DNA from: Nocardioides speluncae | Lineage (GTDB): Bacteria > Actinomycetota > Actinomycetes > Propionibacteriales > Nocardioidaceae | Length of the DNA stretch: 64,000 bases | Direction of reading: 5' to 3' | NCBI RefSeq assembly: GCF_003121585.1 | Contig: NZ_QEOO01000037.1 | Span: 372,001 to 436,000, forward strand | In this document: positions 15,649 through 26,550 of the stretch, one piece after another | Layout: each line of letters opens with the position of its first letter | Numbering within the stretch: the stretch's first letter is position 1 | The notes under the pieces: generated by a model | Seen by the model: only the letters and a program-made list of their open reading frames with translations | Database searches by the model: none | Told to the model about the DNA's origin: nothing | Made by a program: the position numbers and the translations under genes

Positions 15649-18600
15649 TTACGGAATGCCCGTCGTCACCTCACAGGACAGCGCGCTGTCGGTGCCGGCG
15701 CCGCCGGTGCAACGGTCGAAGCCGGTGCCGCCGTTGTGCCGGTCGTTGCCCGCCTCACCGAAGAGCCGGTCGTTGCCGGCCTCGCCGAGCATGTTGTCGT
15801 TGCCGGTGCCGCCGGCGATCGCGTCGTTCCCGGCGCCACCACGGAGTGCGTCGTTGCCGCCCACGCCCCGCACGGTGTCGTTGCCGCCGTTCCCGCGCAG
15901 GTCGTTCACCGACGCGCCACCGACGATGTTGTCGTTGTGCGCCGACCCTCGGGCGTTCTCGATCGACAGCACCGTGTCGTTGCCCTCGCCGCCGGTCACG
16001 TGGCTGGTGCCGAGGTTGACCACGACCGCCGACGGAGCGAACTCGTAACCAACCGTGTCCGTGCCATCGAGGCCGTTGATGATGTCGTTCCCGGCGCGAC
16101 CCCGGAGGAAGTCGTTGCCGAGGTTGCCCTCCAGCTTGTCGTTGCCGGAGCCACCATCGACGGTGTCGTTGCCCGCTCCCGCGATCACGGTGTTGGGCCC
16201 GGTGTTGCCCCTCACATTGTCGTTGTGCGGGCTGGCGATGACGTTCTCGACGAGCACGATGGTGTCGCTGCCGGCACCACCGGTCGCGGTGTTGGACACC
16301 AGGTTCACCGTGACCCCGGACGGCGCGTCCGAGTAGGTGATGCTGTCGGTGCCCGCCTCACCACGGAGCTGGTCGTTGCCCGGACCGCCGCGGAGGTTGT
16401 CGTTGCCGACCCAGCCGTCGAGGTGGTCGTTGCCCGCCCCGCCGCTGATGGAGTCACCAACATCGTCGTTGCTGCCGCCGCCCGGGTTGCCGAGCAGAAT
16501 GTCGTTGCCATCACTGCCGAAGATGCTGTCCGACCCGGATCCGCCGAAGACGATGTCGTCGCCGGTGGAGCCGTTGATCAGGTCGTTGCCCGCGTCACCG
16601 CAGATCCGGTCGTTGCCGCCGAGACCGTTGATGGTGTCGTTGCCGGCTCCGGCCACGATCACGTCGACACCAGCGGTGCCGGTGATGTTGTCGTTGCCGG
16701 TGGTGCCGACCCGGGTCGCCGCGACGCCCTGACACGTTGGCGGGGGCCCGTTCTCGATGTGCAGGTTGAGCAGGCCGTTGCTGGCCGCGAACCCGTCCAC
16801 CTTGATGGCGTACGTCGTACCGCCGTTGACCGGGAACGTCACCGAGCTGCGGAAGCCCGTCCCGCTGTCGTCGTCGGCGGCGATGTTGACCAGTGACCCG
16901 ATCGTGTTGCCGGTGTAGACCGCGAGTGTCGTGTCGAAGGTCGTCACGAACGTGCCGCTGTCCTCGGTCGAGATGGTCGCGGTACCGGTGGTAGCCGGTG
17001 TCCACCGCCACCAGACGCCGTTGTCGAGGCTGAACGGCCCCGGCTCACCGGGCTCGGTGTCCGAGCAGACGGTGAAGTCGAAGTCGTTGATCGGGCCGTT
17101 GCCGCCAAAGACCTCCGCGTTGGCGAAGTCGTTGTTGTTGACGGTTCCGGTCGCCGCGTCCAGCACGTTGATCCGCTTCCGGGTCACCCCGTTGCGGGTC
17201 ACGTTGACGCCGGTCGCGTCCAGCCGTCCGGCAGCCGCGGCGTTGGTGATCGGCACGCCGTTGCCGTCGACGCACTCGCGCAGCAGCGCGAACGAGCCGG
17301 TGACGTGCGGCGTCGCCATCGACGTACCGTCCTTCGGACCGTGGTTGTTGGTCGTCGGGACGGCGGCGTCGATGTTGACACCCGGCGCCCACCAGCGCAG
17401 ACCAGCGCTGGAGTTGGTGAAGCCCGCCGGTACGTCGGCATCGCTGGTCGCCCCGATGGCCATTGCGTTGGTCGCACAGCCCGGGAAGCTCATCGAGTTG
17501 TTCGAGCCGTTGTTGCCGGCCGCGACCACGACCGCCACGCCGGCCGCCTGGAGCTGGCCGAACAGGTTCACCGTGGTCGGGTCGACCGCGTTGCAGGCCG
17601 CCTGGTTGGCGACGGTGAACGTCGCGTTGGTGCCGATGCTGAGGTTGACCGCCGCGAGCCGCGGGAACGGCCCGTTGCGCAGGTTCAGCGTGTGCTGGAG
17701 CGCGGTGTCGATCGCGGAGAACTGCGCCGTCCAGCGCGGGCTGGTCGGGTTGTCCTGAGCGACCTTCAGCGCGATGATCCCGGCCCCCCGGGCGACGCCC
17801 TCGTGACCGCCGGCGAAGAAGCTGCCGGCCGCGATGCCGCCCACGTGGGTGCCGTGGTCACAGTCGGTGGAGTGCGTGCACTCCTCACCGCTGCCGGCGA
17901 CCGTGGTGAAGTCGGTGCCGCCGGGGCAGGAGTTGTCGGTCACCGAGCAGGCCTGCGACACGATCCGGCCGGTGAAGGCGTTGTGGCCGCCGTCCACGCC
18001 GGAGTCCATGATCGCGACCTGGAAGCCGCCGGGGCCGCCGCTGAAGCCGTTGCCGAGGACGCCGGTGGCGTTGAGCAGGTCGGAGTCGATCACCGCGGTG
18101 CTCGAGGCGAGGGTGCTCTCGGCCTGACGGTCGAGGACCACCGAGACCACGTTGCTGTCGGCGAGCAGCTTGTTGAGGCCGGCCGAGCTCACGTCGTACA
18201 CGGCGGAGGGGACCGAGGCGAGCTCGCTGTGCTTGACCGAGCCGGTGCCGGCGAGGGTGGCCTGCAGGCCGTCGAGCGAGTCGGCGATGGCCGAGCGCTG
18301 CGCGCGGACCTGCGCCTTGCTGAGCTTGGCCTCCAGCCGTTGCGTGGCGTCGGTCATCACGATGACGCGGGCGCTGCCGTCGGCGGCGAGCGCCTTGCGG
18401 ACGGCCGCGACCTGGGTGGCGTCCGGCGCGGTCGGCAGTGCGAGCGCGGCCGGGTCCTGGATCGTCGGCACCAGCTTGTCGCCGACGTCGGGCTTGGGCA
18501 GGCCGTCCGGCTTCCCGAGCGTGGGGTCAAGGGGTTTGGTCTTGTTTGACTCCTTGGCCACATCGCCGGAGGCGGAGTAGCCGTTGTAGCCGTCGAACTC

Positions 18601-18783
18601 GGCGCGGGCGGGCCCGCCCTGAGGGTCGGAGGCCGCCGCTGCGGTCGTGGCGGAGCTGCTGGCAGGGCTGCCGGCGGTCGCGACCGGAGCGGAGATGACG
18701 GCCGCCGCACCGAGAAGCAGAGCGGTCATCACCCCCGCTCCACATCGCGGCCGACGAACGGCCCGCAAAGGCGTGGACATCAT
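15649..18783 (-). CDS. Secreted S8 subtilase with C-terminal RTX-like calcium-binding repeats
   Basis: A 1044-residue exported serine protease. It has a signal peptide (GVMTALLLGAAAVISAPVATAG), an inhibitor-like propeptide (about 120-230) and a subtilase domain with catalytic Asp260 (VAIMDSGVDGG), His310 (DHGTHVGG) and Ser488 (GTSMATPHV), and oxyanion Asn424 (AAGNNGSNN). A pre-peptidase-like beta domain (about 560-680) follows, then a long array of GGxGxDxxx nonapeptides from about 683 that bind calcium and help folding outside the cell. The array opens with CQGVAATRVGTTGND and the protein ends in a Cys-flanked tail terminating in Gly-Ile-Pro, features shared with the RTX-like proteins at 46-54 kb. 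The start MMS is preceded by gggag. All open frames on the other strand here are shadows. Confidence 0.93.
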   Translation of the reverse strand: MMSTPLRAVRRPRCGAGVMTALLLGAAAVISAPVATAGSPASSSATTAAAASDPQGGPARAEFDGYNGYSASGDVAKESNKTKPLDPTLGKPDGLPKPDVGDKLVPTIQDPAALALPTAPDATQVAAVRKALAADGSARVIVMTDATQRLEAKLSKAQVRAQRSAIADSLDGLQATLAGTGSVKHSELASVPSAVYDVSSAGLNKLLADSNVVSVVLDRQAESTLASSTAVIDSDLLNATGVLGNGFSGGPGGFQVAIMDSGVDGGHNAFTGRIVSQACSVTDNSCPGGTDFTTVAGSGEECTHSTDCDHGTHVGGIAAGSFFAGGHEGVARGAGIIALKVAQDNPTSPRWTAQFSAIDTALQHTLNLRNGPFPRLAAVNLSIGTNATFTVANQAACNAVDPTTVNLFGQLQAAGVAVVVAAGNNGSNNSMSFPGCATNAMAIGATSDADVPAGFTNSSAGLRWWAPGVNIDAAVPTTNNHGPKDGTSMATPHVTGSFALLRECVDGNGVPITNAAAAGRLDATGVNVTRNGVTRKRINVLDAATGTVNNNDFANAEVFGGNGPINDFDFTVCSDTEPGEPGPFSLDNGVWWRWTPATTGTATISTEDSGTFVTTFDTTLAVYTGNTIGSLVNIAADDDSGTGFRSSVTFPVNGGTTYAIKVDGFAASNGLLNLHIENGPPPTCQGVAATRVGTTGNDNITGTAGVDVIVAGAGNDTINGLGGNDRICGDAGNDLINGSTGDDIVFGGSGSDSIFGSDGNDILLGNPGGGSNDDVGDSISGGAGNDHLDGWVGNDNLRGGPGNDQLRGEAGTDSITYSDAPSGVTVNLVSNTATGGAGSDTIVLVENVIASPHNDNVRGNTGPNTVIAGAGNDTVDGGSGNDKLEGNLGNDFLRGRAGNDIINGLDGTDTVGYEFAPSAVVVNLGTSHVTGGEGNDTVLSIENARGSAHNDNIVGGASVNDLRGNGGNDTVRGVGGNDALRGGAGNDAIAGGTGNDNMLGEAGNDRLFGEAGNDRHNGGTGFDRCTGGAGTDSALSCEVTTGIP

Positions 18784-18999
18784 GGTGCTCCCGTCAGTCG
18801 GAATGGGCCGAGGTCATGCCGGCCCGATCCGGACGTGCACCTCGAACTCCAGAGGAGCGCCGTTGCAATGCAATGAATACAGCGGACCTGGGGTTGTCTA
18901 GACCTGTGACCGCTCAGCCGAATCGCGCCGGGATCGGGCCACGAGTCGGACGAGGAGGTACAAACGGGTCCCCAGCGTGCCCGGGGTCCTGCGCGATCG
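18784..18999. other. Intergenic region upstream of the subtilase
   Basis: 216 bases between two genes on the minus strand. It must hold the subtilase promoter; on the minus strand TAGACA and TATTCA-like boxes are visible near 18899 and 18878 but their spacing is poor, so I do not call them. A short repeat tgcaatgcaatg is at 18865-18876. No gene seen. Confidence 0.5.
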
Positions 19000-20073
19000 T
19001 CAGGAGAAGCGGGAGCGGGGCATCGAGAACACTGCGCGCCGGCCGGGGTACTCGGTCAGCGACCAGAGCAGGTCGGTCGACGGCCAGTAGGCGATGTCCT
19101 CGGGCCCGAACGGCGTGGACCAGCGGAACTGCTTGAGCTGGCCGGGCTTGCCGGCGTACACCGAGCCGAGGCCGAAGGGGCCGCGCGAGGAGGTGACGTA
19201 CCAGGTGTCGTTGACGACCACGGCGCCCTGCATCCCGGCCACGCCGCCGGGGTCGAGCTGGAGCGGCCGCGCGTGGCCGTCCTCGCCGCTGCTGATGTGG
19301 AAGGTCTCGGGGTCGAGCGGGAAGCGGGTCAGCCGAGTGCTCTGCTTGCCGCGGCCGTACTCGCCGGCGATCAGCTCGGGAGCGCTGGCGGAGCGGTCGA
19401 GGGAGAGGAAGGAGTAGCGCATCCGCTCGTGCCCCTCGTCGGCCTCGGCCTGGTAGGAGAAGCGCACCGGCAGCACGTAGCGATAGCCGTACGTCGCCAC
19501 CTCGCCGCGCAGCAGACCGTGGACGCCGAACTCGTCGATGTCGGCGACGTACAGGTCGTCGGGCACCCGCATCAGGTCGTCGAGCCGCGCGGTGTGGATC
19601 CCTTTGGAGGTCGCCGCGATGTGGAGGTACGGCCCGCACCAGACCACGCCACCCGCGTGCACCTTCAGCGGCTTCAGCTTCACCCGGCCCAGTGAGTCCC
19701 GGTCGGGCACCACGAGCAGCACGTGCCGGTAGCGCAGCGACTCGAGGTCGGTGAAGGTGACCCGGCAGCCCTTGTTGAGGTTGTTGAGGCTCTTGGAGTA
19801 CCACGACGAGACCAGCACCTTGCGGCCGGCGATGTCCTCGGTGTCGGAGGCGTCGGCCGAGGTCGAGATGCCCTGCGGCCACCACCGCTCGCTGCGCTGG
19901 TCGACCTCGTCCCAGGCGAACGCGCTGCTGACAGCTCGGCCGAGGACCCGCTTCGGGTGGGCCTGCCGGTTGAGGTCGTCGAGTACGCCGTCGACGCCGA
20001 CGCGACCGCCGAGCTTGTCGGCCAGCGCGTCGATCACTCCGGCGTTCTCGTCTGTACGACGCAGGAAGACCAT
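19000..20073 (-). CDS. Conserved hypothetical protein, possible beta-propeller fold
   Basis: A 357-residue protein that I do not recognise. It has no signal peptide or membrane segment (MVFLRRTDENAGVIDALADK). The sequence alternates short beta-like stretches with aromatic residues (VVWCGPYLHIAATSKGIHT, AVVVNDTWYVTSSRG, EDIAYWPSTDLLWSLTEYPG), suggesting a propeller-like or secreted-enzyme-like fold, but no catalytic motif stands out. ATG 20073 is the first in frame. It lies between the TetR regulator and the subtilase on the same strand, with 10 bases to the TetR stop, so it may be cotranscribed with the regulator. Confidence 0.72.
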   Translation of the reverse strand: MVFLRRTDENAGVIDALADKLGGRVGVDGVLDDLNRQAHPKRVLGRAVSSAFAWDEVDQRSERWWPQGISTSADASDTEDIAGRKVLVSSWYSKSLNNLNKGCRVTFTDLESLRYRHVLLVVPDRDSLGRVKLKPLKVHAGGVVWCGPYLHIAATSKGIHTARLDDLMRVPDDLYVADIDEFGVHGLLRGEVATYGYRYVLPVRFSYQAEADEGHERMRYSFLSLDRSASAPELIAGEYGRGKQSTRLTRFPLDPETFHISSGEDGHARPLQLDPGGVAGMQGAVVVNDTWYVTSSRGPFGLGSVYAGKPGQLKQFRWSTPFGPEDIAYWPSTDLLWSLTEYPGRRAVFSMPRSRFS

Positions 20074-20083
20074 GCCGGAAACC

Positions 20084-20788
20084 CTAGTCAGTCAGCGTGG
20101 ATCCCTGTCGGCTGAGCGTGCCGGCGCGGACGGCCGTGATCACGCCGGGGGAGGCGCCGACCAGGTGCGCGATCAGGTCGAGGTAGTGGTCGGCGACCTC
20201 GTCGGGGGTCATGTCGCCGCGCTCGGGCCGGTACCAGACCGGGATCGCCTGCACCATCCCGAGCACGGCGCGCGACGCCTCTCGCGGATGGGTCACGTCG
20301 AAGATGTGCGCCGCGGCAGCCTGCTCGATCGACTCGGTCAGCTGGAGCTCGAACTCCCGCCGCCGGGCGGCGTACACCGAGCGCTCGGGCTCGGTGAGTG
20401 CCCGGAGCTCGTAGTGCATCATCGCCAGCGGTCCGCCGTGGACGACGACGCGCAGCAGGCCCTCGATCATCGCGAAGAACCGCTGGTGCGGTGCGGGACC
20501 GGTGGCCGCCAGCGCGGCCGAGCAGACCCGGCCGACATGGTCGAGCGACTGGTTCAGGAGGTCGACGAGGATCGCCTCCTTGTTGGCGTGGTGGTAGTAG
20601 AGCGAGGGCACCGTCACCCCGACCCGGCGGGCGATGTCGCGCACCGACGTGCCGTGGAAGCCCTGCTCGCTGAACGCGTCGAGCGCCGCGCTCAGGATCG
20701 GCGGCAGGTCGACCTCCACCGACTGGCGCCAGTCGGCATCGGGCGCGGTCAGCGACTGGGTTGCGGTGGGCGGGGCCATGTCCTCCAT
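20084..20788 (-). CDS. TetR-family regulator divergent from the Liv/acyl-CoA-ligase operon
   Basis: A 234-residue repressor-type protein. The N-terminal HTH is FHGTSVRDIARRVGVTVPSLYYHHANKEAIL (about residues 44-74); the rest is an all-helical ligand-binding domain. It is transcribed away from the LivF operon, and two similar sites built on TAGCG-N2-CGCTA lie in the 190-base gap. The likely ligand is a CoA ester or acid handled by that operon (inference from context and from TetR regulators of acyl-CoA genes). ATG 20788 (MEDM) or 20779 could be the start; neither has a well-spaced ribosome site. Confidence 0.88.
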   Translation of the reverse strand: MEDMAPPTATQSLTAPDADWRQSVEVDLPPILSAALDAFSEQGFHGTSVRDIARRVGVTVPSLYYHHANKEAILVDLLNQSLDHVGRVCSAALAATGPAPHQRFFAMIEGLLRVVVHGGPLAMMHYELRALTEPERSVYAARRREFELQLTESIEQAAAAHIFDVTHPREASRAVLGMVQAIPVWYRPERGDMTPDEVADHYLDLIAHLVGASPGVITAVRAGTLSRQGSTLTD

Positions 20789-20815
20789 CTTTACCGTCTC
20801 TCCGAAAATCTTATT

Positions 20816-20827
20816 TAGCGCTCGCTA
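20816..20827. promoter_or_regulatory. Candidate TetR operator 1
   Basis: TAGCGctCGCTA is a perfect TAGCG-N2-CGCTA dyad, 28 bases upstream of the TetR start, where it would block the regulator's own promoter. Confidence 0.55.
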
Positions 20828-20914
20828 GGCAGACACCTCGAATATCGTACCTATGATGTGATGACCATCACCGTCAAGGTCGTTTCAACGCTCGGACGAA
20901 CCTCTTGCCGACTG

Positions 20915-20928
20915 AACGAGCGCTAGAT
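20915..20928. promoter_or_regulatory. Candidate TetR operator 2
   Basis: aacgagcgctagat; its reverse complement ATCTAGCGCTCGTT matches operator 1 with flanks (12 of 15 positions) in inverted orientation. It lies about 50 bases before livF, where a repressor of the transport operon would bind. Confidence 0.5.
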
Positions 20929-20979
20929 AGGCTCCGCACCGCGTGATGGGGGTCACAGACCGTTTTCCGGAGGGTGCCC

Positions 20980-21764
20980 GTGTTAGCTGTTCAGAACCTG
21001 GAAGTGGTGTACGACGACGTCGTCCTCGCGCTGCGGGGCGTCAGTCTCGAGCTGCCTGACGGCAAGATCGTTGCCCTGCTTGGCGCCAACGGAGCCGGCA
21101 AGTCGACCCTGCTGCGCGCCCTGTCCGGGCTGCTCGACATCCACGACGGCGAAATCCGCAAGGGGTCGGTGACCCTCGACGGCACCGACATCGGCGAGCG
21201 CAAGCCCGCCGACTTCGCACGGCGCGGGATCAAGCACGTGCTCGAGGGCCGCCGGGTCTTCAAGGAGCTGACCGTCGAGGAGAACCTCCGCGTCGGCGCC
21301 TACACCGCCCGCAGCAAGCTGGCCGAGAACACCGAACGCGTCTATGGCCTGTTCCCGAAGCTCGCCGACATGCGCCGCAGCACGGCCGGATATCTGTCCG
21401 GCGGCGAGCAGCAGATGCTCGCGATCGGCCGGGCGCTGATGTCCGACCCCCGCTACCTGCTGCTCGACGAGCCGAGCCTCGGGCTGGCCCCGATGATCGT
21501 CGCCCAGATCCGCGACATCGTCGTCGAGATCAACAGCCAGGGCACCGGCGTACTCCTGGTCGAGCAGAACGCGGCGATGGCGCTAGAGATCGCCAGCCAC
21601 GGCTACGTCATGGAGAACGGCCGGATCGTGATGGACCGGCCCGCGGCCGAGCTGCTCAAGGACCAGGACGTGCGCGAGTTCTACCTCGGCCTTGGAGCCG
21701 AGGGCGAGGTGAAGTCGTCGTTCCGCGACGTCAAGCACTACCGGCGCCGGAAGAGGTGGGCCTC

Positions 21765-21768
<4 letters not shown>
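20980..21768 (+). CDS. Branched-chain-amino-acid-type ABC transporter ATPase (LivF-like)
   Basis: A 262-residue ATP-binding subunit. Walker A is GANGAGKST (35-43), the signature is YLSGGEQQML, and YLLLDEPSLGLAPM carries Walker B, all typical of LivF. The GTG at 20980 is preferred to GTG 20974 because the GGAGGG ribosome site (20969-20974) is five bases before it and would overlap the earlier start. The second codon is TTA, a rare leucine codon in such GC-rich genomes. First gene of a six-gene operon joined by four-base overlaps. The linked acyl-CoA ligase suggests the substrate is a carboxylic acid rather than leucine. Confidence 0.9.
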
Positions 21769-22597
<829 letters not shown>

Positions 22598-22601
<4 letters not shown>

Positions 22602-24451
22602 CCACGCTGACCACCACCGCGACCACGACCCTGGTGACCCGGGTCCGGGACCGGGCGACGGCCACGCCGAACGCGGTCGCGATGCGGCACAAGAGGCTGG
22701 GCGTCTGGCAGGAGATCACCTGGGCGACGTACTGGGACCGGATCCAGACCGTGGGCCATGCCCTGCTCGCGCTCGGCATCGAGCCCGGCGACCGGGTCGG
22801 CGTCCAGAGTGAGAACCGTCCGGAGTGGCTGATCCTCGACCTGGCGACGGTGGCCGCGCGCGGGGTCACGGTCGGTCTCTACCCGACCAACCCGGAGGCC
22901 GAGGTCCGCTACCTGCTGACCCACAGCGGCGCCCGGATCCACCTGGCCGAGGACCAGGAGCAGCTCGACAAGGCGCTGGCCGCGGCCGACGACTGTCCCG
23001 AGCTGGAGCGAATCGTCTACCTGGAGTCGCGGGGGATCAAGGGCAGGTACGACGACCCGCGGCTGCTGTTCTGGGAGGACCTGGTCCGGATCGGCGCCGA
23101 GCACCGCGCCGCGCATCCCGACCTCCTCGACACGCGGGTCGCGGCGGCCGAGCCGGACGACATCGTGACGCTGGTCTACACCTCCGGAACCACCGGTCCG
23201 CCGAAGGGCGCGATGCTCAGCGTCGGCAACGTCGAGTTCGCTGCCGAGACGCTGATGAGTGGCGAGGGCGCGGTCTCGCCGCCCGCCAGCGAGAGCGACC
23301 TGGTGCTCTCCTACCTACCGCTGTGCCACGTCGCCGAGCGCTTCTTCACCACCTGGTTCAGCGCGTTCGGCGGGGTGCAGGTGAACTTCGCGGAGTCGAT
23401 CGACACGGTCCCGCAGAACCTGCACGAGGTGCAGCCGACGCTGTTCTTCGCCGTACCCCGGATCTGGGAGAAGCTGCTCGCCGCAGTCCGGATCAAGGCC
23501 GACTCGGCGTCTTGGCTGAAGCGGCGCTGGGCGCGCTTCTGGCTGGCTCGTGCGGATCGCCTCGGCGCCACCCTGGTCGCTACCGGCGGCCGGCACACCG
23601 CGTCCAGCCGGCTGGTGTACGCCGTCGGCTGGCTGCTGTTCTACCGGGCGCTCAAGGACCGGCTCGGGCTCCGGGAGGTCCGGCACGCCACCTGCGGCGC
23701 GGCACCGATCGCGCCCGAGGTGCTGACCTTCTTCATGGGCATCGGGGTTCCGATGCACGAGCTCTACGGGATGACCGAGAACACCGCGATCGCCACCCGC
23801 AACGTCGACGGCCGGATCAAGGTCGGCACGGTCGGCGAGCCGTACGACGGGATCGAGCTGCGCATCGACGAGGAGTCCGGCGAGATCCTGACCCGGCACG
23901 GCGCGGTGTTCGCGGGCTACTGGCGCGACCCGGAGGCGACCGCGCGGACCGTCGACCCGGACGGCTGGCTGCACACCGGCGACGTCGGCGAGTGGGTCGA
24001 CGGCACGCACGTGCGGATCACCGACCGGCTCAAGGACATCATCATCACCGCGGGCGGCAAGAACGTCGCGCCGTCGGAGATCGAGAACGCGCTCAAGGCA
24101 TCGCCGTACATCAAGGAGGCGGTGGTGGTCGGCGACGGCCGGAAGTACCTCACTGGCCTGATCGGGATCGAGCTGGACACCGTGGGGGAGTGGGCCCAGC
24201 AGCGGCACATCTCCTACACCACCTACCGCGACCTGTCCGAGCGGCCGGAGGTGCTTGAGCTGGTCGACGGCATCGTGCGCGAGGTCAACGAGCGGTTCAG
24301 CTCGGTGGAGCAGCTCAAGCAGTTCCGGATGCTGCCCAAGGAGCTCGACCACGAGGACGGCGAGCTCACCGCGACCCAGAAGGTCAAGCGGTCGGCGATC
24401 AGCAAGACCTTCGGAGACCTGATCTCCTCGATGTACGGCGGTGCGGCGTGA
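22598..24451 (+). CDS. Long-chain acyl-CoA ligase (FadD15-like AMP-forming)
   Basis: A 617-residue adenylate-forming enzyme that activates a carboxylic acid with ATP and CoA. Visible motifs are the P-loop VYTSGTTGPPKGAML, the A5 region MHELYGMTENTA, WLHTGDVGEW, and RLKDIIITAGGKNVAPSEIE with the hinge. The C-terminal Lys lies in ELTATQKVKR. The ACSL-type insert VPRIWEKLLAAV supports a long-chain or bulky acid substrate. An AAGGAGG ribosome site is seven bases before the ATG, which itself overlaps the livG stop. Its position between the ATPase and permease genes of one importer suggests uptake coupled to CoA activation (inference). Confidence 0.92.
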
Positions 24452-25335
24452 CGGCGTTCCTGGAGGCAGTCGGCGAGGGGCTCGGGACCGGTTCGGTCTA
24501 CGCCCTGCTCGCACTCGGCTTCGTGATCATCTACAAGGCGATGCAGGTGATCAGCTTCGCCCAGCCGGCGTTCATGCTGGCCGGCATCGTCCTGGTCAGC
24601 TATCTCGCTGAGTCCGTCAACTTCTGGGCTGCGGTGCCGATCGCGGTGGCCGCGGTCGCGCTGCTGGCGCTGGCGGTCGAGCGGGTCGCGATCCGGCCGA
24701 TGGTCGGCAAGGCGGTATTCGTGATCGCGATCATCACCCTCGGCGTCGACGTCGTGGTCCGCGTCGTCGCGGGGGCGTTCATCGGTGTCGACCCGCGGTC
24801 GGTGGGCGACCCGTGGGGTCAGGAGGTGGTCAACGTCGCAGGCATCGATATGGCGCAGCGCAACGTCGCTGCGCTGATCGCGATGGTGGTGGTCGGCGGC
24901 TTGCTGTTCGCGTTCTTCCGGTTCACCCCGATCGGGCTCGCGATGCGTGCCTCGGCGCTCGACCAGGAGGCTGCGATGGCGCAGGGCGTCAACGTCGGCA
25001 CCGTGTTCGCGACGTCCTGGGCGCTGGCCGGCGGCCTCGCGGCCGTGGCAGGCGTCTTCGCGGCGACCGGAGGCCCGATCGACCAGAACATCTGGATCGT
25101 GGCCCTTGCCGCGCTGCCGGTGATCATCCTCGGCGGGCTCGACTCGCTCGGCGGCGCCGTGCTCGCCGGACTGCTGATCGGGGTGGTCCAGGCGGTGGTC
25201 GCGACCTACCAGCGCGACTGGGTGCCGTCCTTGGAGACCAACGCCGGTCCGATCGTGCCCTATCTGGTGATGATGCTGGTGCTCCTCGTCCGCCCGTACG
25301 GGCTGTTCGGGACCAAGGAGGTGGAGCGGGTATGA
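24448..25335 (+). CDS. Branched-chain-type ABC transporter permease (LivH-like)
   Basis: A 295-residue inner-membrane permease with about eight hydrophobic segments. It begins with the LivH pattern GLGTGSVYALLALGFVIIYKA, then has FTPIGLAMRASALDQEAAMAQGVN, the EAA-like cytoplasmic loop that contacts the ATPases, and ends VVLLVRPYGLFGTKE-like (LVLLVRPYGLFGTKEVERV). GTG 24448 overlaps the ligase stop as GTGA. Confidence 0.92.
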   Translation: MTAFLEAVGEGLGTGSVYALLALGFVIIYKAMQVISFAQPAFMLAGIVLVSYLAESVNFWAAVPIAVAAVALLALAVERVAIRPMVGKAVFVIAIITLGVDVVVRVVAGAFIGVDPRSVGDPWGQEVVNVAGIDMAQRNVAALIAMVVVGGLLFAFFRFTPIGLAMRASALDQEAAMAQGVNVGTVFATSWALAGGLAAVAGVFAATGGPIDQNIWIVALAALPVIILGGLDSLGGAVLAGLLIGVVQAVVATYQRDWVPSLETNAGPIVPYLVMMLVLLVRPYGLFGTKEVERV

Positions 25336-26507
25336 CCACTCCAACGGATGAGAAGACGACGTCGTTCTCCGGTCATCAGCTCGAGGAAACCACGCGTCGG
25401 CCGCGTCGGATCTGGGGCCGGCCCGGCCTGGTCACGGCGTACGCCCAGGACATGGCGTTCTTCGACACCCGCGCCAAGCTGGTCGCCGTCTGTGCCCTGG
25501 TTGCCATCGCCGCACTGATGCCGCTGCAGCTCGAGGACGACATCCTCAAGCTGCTGGCCACTGGTTTCGTCCTCGCGATCGGCGCGATCGGCCTGAACCT
25601 GGTCACCGGGTACGCCGGCCAGGTCTCGCTGGGTCATGCCTTCTTCGTCGGCGTCGGCGCGGTCACCGCGGCGGTGCTGAACGGAGACCCGGACGGCCGA
25701 CGGCTCGGCTACGGCATTACCTTCCTTCCGGCCTGGATGCTCGGCGCCGGACTGGTCGCCGCCGTGTGCGGCGCCATCGTCGCCCCGCTGGCGACCCGGC
25801 TGCGCGGGCTGTATCTCGCCATCGTCACGCTCGGCCTGGTCTTCATCGGCCAGTACATCTTCGCGGAGTGGCGCGAGGGCACCGGCGGCAGAGGAGTCGG
25901 CCGCGACGCCGCCGTACCGACCCTCGGCGACGTGGACCTCACCGTCAACGGTGCCTACACCGAGGAGCAGAAGCTCTACTGGCTGATGCTGGTGATCCTC
26001 GTGATCTTCGCGGTCCTGGCTCGCAACCTGGTCCGGTCCAAGGTCGGCCGGGCATTCGCTGCTGTCCGCGACCGCGACATCGCAGCCGGCGTGATGGGTG
26101 TCCAGCTCGGTCGCTACAAGCTGCTCGCGTTCACGATCTCGTCGTTCTACGCCGGCGTGTGCGGATCGCTGCTGTACGCGGCGGACGGGCACTTCTCGCC
26201 CGACGAGTTCAACCTCGGGATGTCGGTGCTGTTCATCGCGATGATCCTGATCGGCGGGGCCGGCACCATCTCCGGCTCGATCATGGGCGCGATGCTGCTC
26301 GCCCTGCTGCCGCGGATCGCGAGCGAGCTGCCCGGGTTCTTCCCGTTCATCTCCGACCGGTCGACCGAGCACCCGAACATCTTCGAGGTCGAGACGGCGC
26401 TGTACGGCGTACTCATCATCGCGTTCCTGCTCTTCGAGCCGCGCGGCCTCTACGGCATCTGGCACCGGATCAGGACCTATTGGAAGAGCTTCCCCTTCTC
26501 GTACTGA
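25332..26507 (+). CDS. Branched-chain-type ABC transporter permease (LivM-like)
   Basis: A 391-residue permease with a longer polar N-terminus. The LivM signature GLNLVTGYAGQVSLGHAFFVGVGA is followed by LRGLYLAIVTLGLVFIGQY and by the EAA-like loop GRAFAAVRDRDIAAGVMGVQ. It pairs with LivH to form the channel. ATG 25332 overlaps the livH stop (ATGA). 43 bases separate it from the substrate-binding protein gene. Confidence 0.92.
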   Translation: MTTPTDEKTTSFSGHQLEETTRRPRRIWGRPGLVTAYAQDMAFFDTRAKLVAVCALVAIAALMPLQLEDDILKLLATGFVLAIGAIGLNLVTGYAGQVSLGHAFFVGVGAVTAAVLNGDPDGRRLGYGITFLPAWMLGAGLVAAVCGAIVAPLATRLRGLYLAIVTLGLVFIGQYIFAEWREGTGGRGVGRDAAVPTLGDVDLTVNGAYTEEQKLYWLMLVILVIFAVLARNLVRSKVGRAFAAVRDRDIAAGVMGVQLGRYKLLAFTISSFYAGVCGSLLYAADGHFSPDEFNLGMSVLFIAMILIGGAGTISGSIMGAMLLALLPRIASELPGFFPFISDRSTEHPNIFEVETALYGVLIIAFLLFEPRGLYGIWHRIRTYWKSFPFSY

Positions 26508-26550
26508 AGGGGCAGGACGGCACCCACGGGGGCCAAAACTAGGAGGAACA

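Noticed and set aside
15601..18549. Long open frames on the plus strand opposite the subtilase, rich in Val/Ala/Asp
   Set aside because: They mirror the GGxGxD repeat codons; antisense to a protein with an intact catalytic triad.
21756..21764. Earlier GTG start for livG
   Set aside because: ATG 21765 forms the ATGA overlap used throughout this operon and is better spaced from the ribosome site.
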